A DNA stretch of 8,088 nucleotides, taken from assembly GCA_946631075.1 (NCBI GenBank), contig CAMOZS010000067.1, forward strand, positions 1-8,088. The letters run 5' to 3'. Positions within the stretch are counted from its first letter, which is position 1. Every line of letters begins with the position of its first letter. This stretch comes from an uncultured Bacillota bacterium. Lineage in GTDB: Bacteria > Bacillota > Clostridia > Peptostreptococcales > Anaerovoracaceae. Below, piece after piece: positions 6,874-8,088 of the stretch. The notes below the pieces were generated by a model that saw only the letters and a list, made by a program, of their open reading frames with translations, was not told the DNA's origin and ran no database searches. The position numbers were made by a program, and so were the translations under genes.

Positions 6874-6903
6874 TTGAAAACTGTGGGGCCTCTATGGTAT
6901 GAT
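6874..6903 (+). promoter_or_regulatory. Promoter of tRNA-Arg(CCU)
   Basis: TTGAAA (6874-6879) serves as -35 and TATGAT (6898-6903) as -10, with an 18-nt spacer. An extended -10 TG lies at 6895-6896. Transcription would start near 6910, a few bases before the mature tRNA 5' end at 6918. Position and strength fit a stable-RNA promoter. Confidence 0.75.
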
Positions 6904-6917
6904 AATAGCGAAATCAG

Positions 6918-6992
6918 GCCTCTATAGTTAAATGGATATAACAAGCCCCTCCTAAGGGTTAGTTGCTGGTTCGATTCCGGCTAGGGGTGCCA
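6918..6992 (+). tRNA. trnR-CCU: tRNA-Arg, anticodon CCU
   Basis: The full cloverleaf can be drawn over 75 nt. The acceptor arms are GCCTCTA (6918-6924) and TAGGGGT (6982-6988), with wobble pairs at positions 1-72 (G-U) and 4-69 (U-G). The D stem is GTTA/TAAC. The anticodon stem AGCCC/GGGTT encloses the loop CTCCTAA with anticodon CCU at 6951-6953, which decodes AGG. The T stem is GCTGG/CCGGC with loop TTCGATT. The discriminator base is G and CCA is encoded (6990-6992). It is the only plus-strand gene in the window. It has its own promoter upstream and a strong hairpin terminator starting 5 nt after CCA. The G1-U72 pair is slightly unusual but compatible with function. Confidence 0.96.
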
Positions 6993-6996
6993 AGTC

Positions 6997-7025
6997 AAAA
7001 CCCGCGCCATCAGGTGCGGGTTTTT
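6997..7025. terminator. Bidirectional intrinsic terminator between tRNA-Arg and the 7TM-LuxR gene
   Basis: AAAACCCGC (6997-7005) and GCGGGTTTT (7016-7024) form a perfect stem, extended by CC/GG pairs inside GCCATCAGGT. T-runs follow the stem on the plus strand (TTTTT) and A-runs precede it, so it can terminate the tRNA transcript on the plus strand and the 7TM-LuxR mRNA on the minus strand. The LuxR stop codon TGA (7025-7027) directly abuts the stem. Confidence 0.93.
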
Positions 7026-8026
7026 CATTCAGTTTCTTTAAGTTTTCGGATCAGTTCGTCCCGCCGGGACACTCCTGCCTTTTCATAAATATTGTGGACG
7101 TGGCGCTTGACGGTGTGCTCGGATATGGTCAGCTCCTCCGCGATCTCCCTGTAGGTCTGCCGCTGGAGGATCCGCTCGGCGATCTCCGTCTCCCGGGGAG
7201 TCAGTCCCAGGGACGGGGGAATGGCCGGCATATTCACGGATGCGGCAGCAGCCCCTTCACCTTCTGCAAAGGCTGGGCCGGCAGCCCGATCCTGGGCCCG
7301 GTAGAAGCAGACCACGATCATCAGGATCAGGATATCGCTGAGGACGAACAGCCAGGTATTCATGTCCCCCGGTCCGCACCACTTCAGATAATCGAAGCTG
7401 TTATGGAAGAGTACGATCGATCCCGCCGCGTTGTAGACCGCGGTCACGATGTTTACGATCCCTTCGCCCGCGATCGATCTCACCAGTAGTCTGTCCTTCC
7501 CTTCTGCTCCCTCCGCCGGACGAATGGCAGTCCAGGTGAAGATCCCGGTCACCAGGCAGATCACCGCGGTCAGGATGATCTGGGCCGTTTCCGCAAGCAG
7601 CAGGTGGCCTCCCGACACCCGGTACTGGTCCGTGACCACCGTCAGGTAAATGACTGCGGCGAAGGTAAAAGCCGCGATGAGAATGATCAGCGTAGGCCGG
7701 AAAGCCCTGGCAAGGCCCGGCCGATTCTCCCTTCCCATCTGGAACAGAAACAGGAAGAGGAAGAGGTTGATCACAAAGCTGAGCAGGATGTCATTACACC
7801 TCTCAAGGGGGGCGTACAGAGCTGTCAGGCTGGTCAGGCTGTCAAAGAAAGACAGGAAATACAATGTATTCATGCAAATAGAGCCGAACAGGACCCCTGC
7901 CAGCGACTGCAGTTTTTTCCTTTCGTATTGGCTGTTCTGGATCAGCATGATCATGATCAGGACCAGAGCGGCCACCACGGCGACAGCCGCGGCGATGTAT
8001 CCGAAAAAGACCGTTTTGTACATCAT
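7025..8026 (-). CDS. Seven-helix membrane protein with C-terminal LuxR-type HTH
   Basis: This is a membrane-bound putative transcription regulator. Hydrophobic segments at about 7-29, 43-62, 78-97, 111-132, 146-167, 187-207 and 222-242 fit seven membrane helices. A 30-residue Ala/Gly/Pro linker joins them to a LuxR/GerE-type helix-turn-helix (274-332) with LTPRETEIAERIL, TYREIAEEL and the recognition helix ISEHTVKRHVHNIYEKAGV. No receiver, kinase or PAS domain is present, so the membrane part probably senses a signal directly. Similar 7TM-LuxR proteins occur in gut Firmicutes and Actinobacteria; the ligand is unknown. The ATG at 8024-8026 is forced, because a TAA codon immediately precedes it in frame. 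There is no Shine-Dalgarno sequence, and a TGATAAAAT box ends 6 nt upstream. The TGA stop runs into the terminator shared with the tRNA. The linker carries one copy of the dispersed repeat, encoding PAFAEGE. Confidence 0.9.
   Translation of the reverse strand: MMYKTVFFGYIAAAVAVVAALVLIMIMLIQNSQYERKKLQSLAGVLFGSICMNTLYFLSFFDSLTSLTALYAPLERCNDILLSFVINLFLFLFLFQMGRENRPGLARAFRPTLIILIAAFTFAAVIYLTVVTDQYRVSGGHLLLAETAQIILTAVICLVTGIFTWTAIRPAEGAEGKDRLLVRSIAGEGIVNIVTAVYNAAGSIVLFHNSFDYLKWCGPGDMNTWLFVLSDILILMIVVCFYRAQDRAAGPAFAEGEGAAAASVNMPAIPPSLGLTPRETEIAERILQRQTYREIAEELTISEHTVKRHVHNIYEKAGVSRRDELIRKLKETE
7266..7276 (-). repeat. Dispersed short repeat core inside the LuxR linker
   Basis: CCAGCCTTTGC on the minus strand, continuing as AGAAG instead of GAAAG (14 of 16 matches to the rpiB-flanking copies). 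It is read in frame as part of PAFAEGE in the flexible linker between the membrane part and the HTH domain. Confidence 0.55.
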
Positions 8027-8032
8027 TTATAT

Positions 8033-8041
8033 ATTTTATCA
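8033..8041 (-). promoter_or_regulatory. Extended -10 element of the 7TM-LuxR gene
   Basis: The minus strand reads TGATAAAAT (8041-8033), an extended -10 with no recognisable -35 at 16-18 nt upstream. Only six bases separate it from the ATG at 8026, so initiation 6-7 nt downstream would fall at or next to the start codon. The element matches 10 of 11 bases of the ATGATACAATA box in the other two minus-strand promoters. Confidence 0.5.
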
Positions 8042-8088
8042 TAAATTCGCAAAGAATACCCCCGCTTCTTCAAGCGGTCGGGATGAAT

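Noticed and set aside
5494..6927. Long plus-strand frames (477 and 280 codons) opposite the acidic repeat gene
   Set aside because: They are antisense images of GAA/GAG/CCG/GCC codons, which yield endless Phe/Leu/Arg or Ser/Gly/Ala and no stops. There is no Shine-Dalgarno sequence, and the longer one runs into the tRNA.
6918..6992. tRNA-Arg(CCU) as an integration site of a mobile element
   Set aside because: No integrase or 3'-end duplication is present in the window, and a terminator and an ordinary gene follow directly.
7842..8042. 66-codon minus-strand frame overlapping the start of the 7TM-LuxR gene
   Set aside because: Its ATG lies in the -10 region and the product lacks any pattern; the overlapping LuxR frame has clear helices and an HTH domain.

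Overview
The window looks like a stretch of housekeeping chromosome from a Gram-positive bacterium of the Clostridia type. The evidence is strong AGGAGG-type ribosome binding sites, the gene order prfA-sua5-rpiB-upp (a common clostridial neighbourhood), a two-domain Sua5, and a tRNA-Arg(CCU) with an encoded CCA. GC content is moderately high for that group, so genus and family cannot be named. No insertion sequence, phage gene, CRISPR array or rRNA is visible.

Apart from one tRNA, every supported gene is on the minus strand, so the transcriptional order runs from high to low coordinates. (1) At the right edge is a seven-helix membrane protein with a C-terminal LuxR-type DNA-binding domain (8026-7025), with a possibly leaderless start. 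(2) It converges on tRNA-Arg(CCU) (6918-6992, plus strand), and the two share one bidirectional hairpin terminator. (3) A three-gene cluster with 3-nt gaps follows: a two-helix membrane protein with a long Glu/Pro/Ala repeat tail (6780-5458), a hotdog-fold acyl-CoA thioesterase (5454-5029) and a small cREC-like receiver-fold protein (5025-4726). (4) A 169-bp gap holds a perfect 15-bp dyad and a long imperfect hairpin ending in a U-tract only 6 nt before the ribosome binding site of an unrecognised 161-residue gene (4556-4071). This layout suggests attenuation. (5) A probable five-gene housekeeping operon, led by a good promoter, contains prfA, sua5, rpiB, upp and the 5' part of tyrS, which runs off the left edge.

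The last block links translation and nucleotide metabolism. It covers peptide-chain release, t6A modification of tRNA, pentose-phosphate isomerisation, uracil salvage through PRPP, and tyrosyl-tRNA charging.

The main non-genic observations are: a dispersed short repeat (core CCAGCCTTTGC) present four times in 8 kb, twice as 16-bp direct repeats exactly flanking rpiB; the attenuator-like hairpin; two promoters with nearly identical architecture; and an apparent duplication of the tRNA 5' end inside its own promoter. I do not see clear evidence of a wholly new defence or metabolic system.
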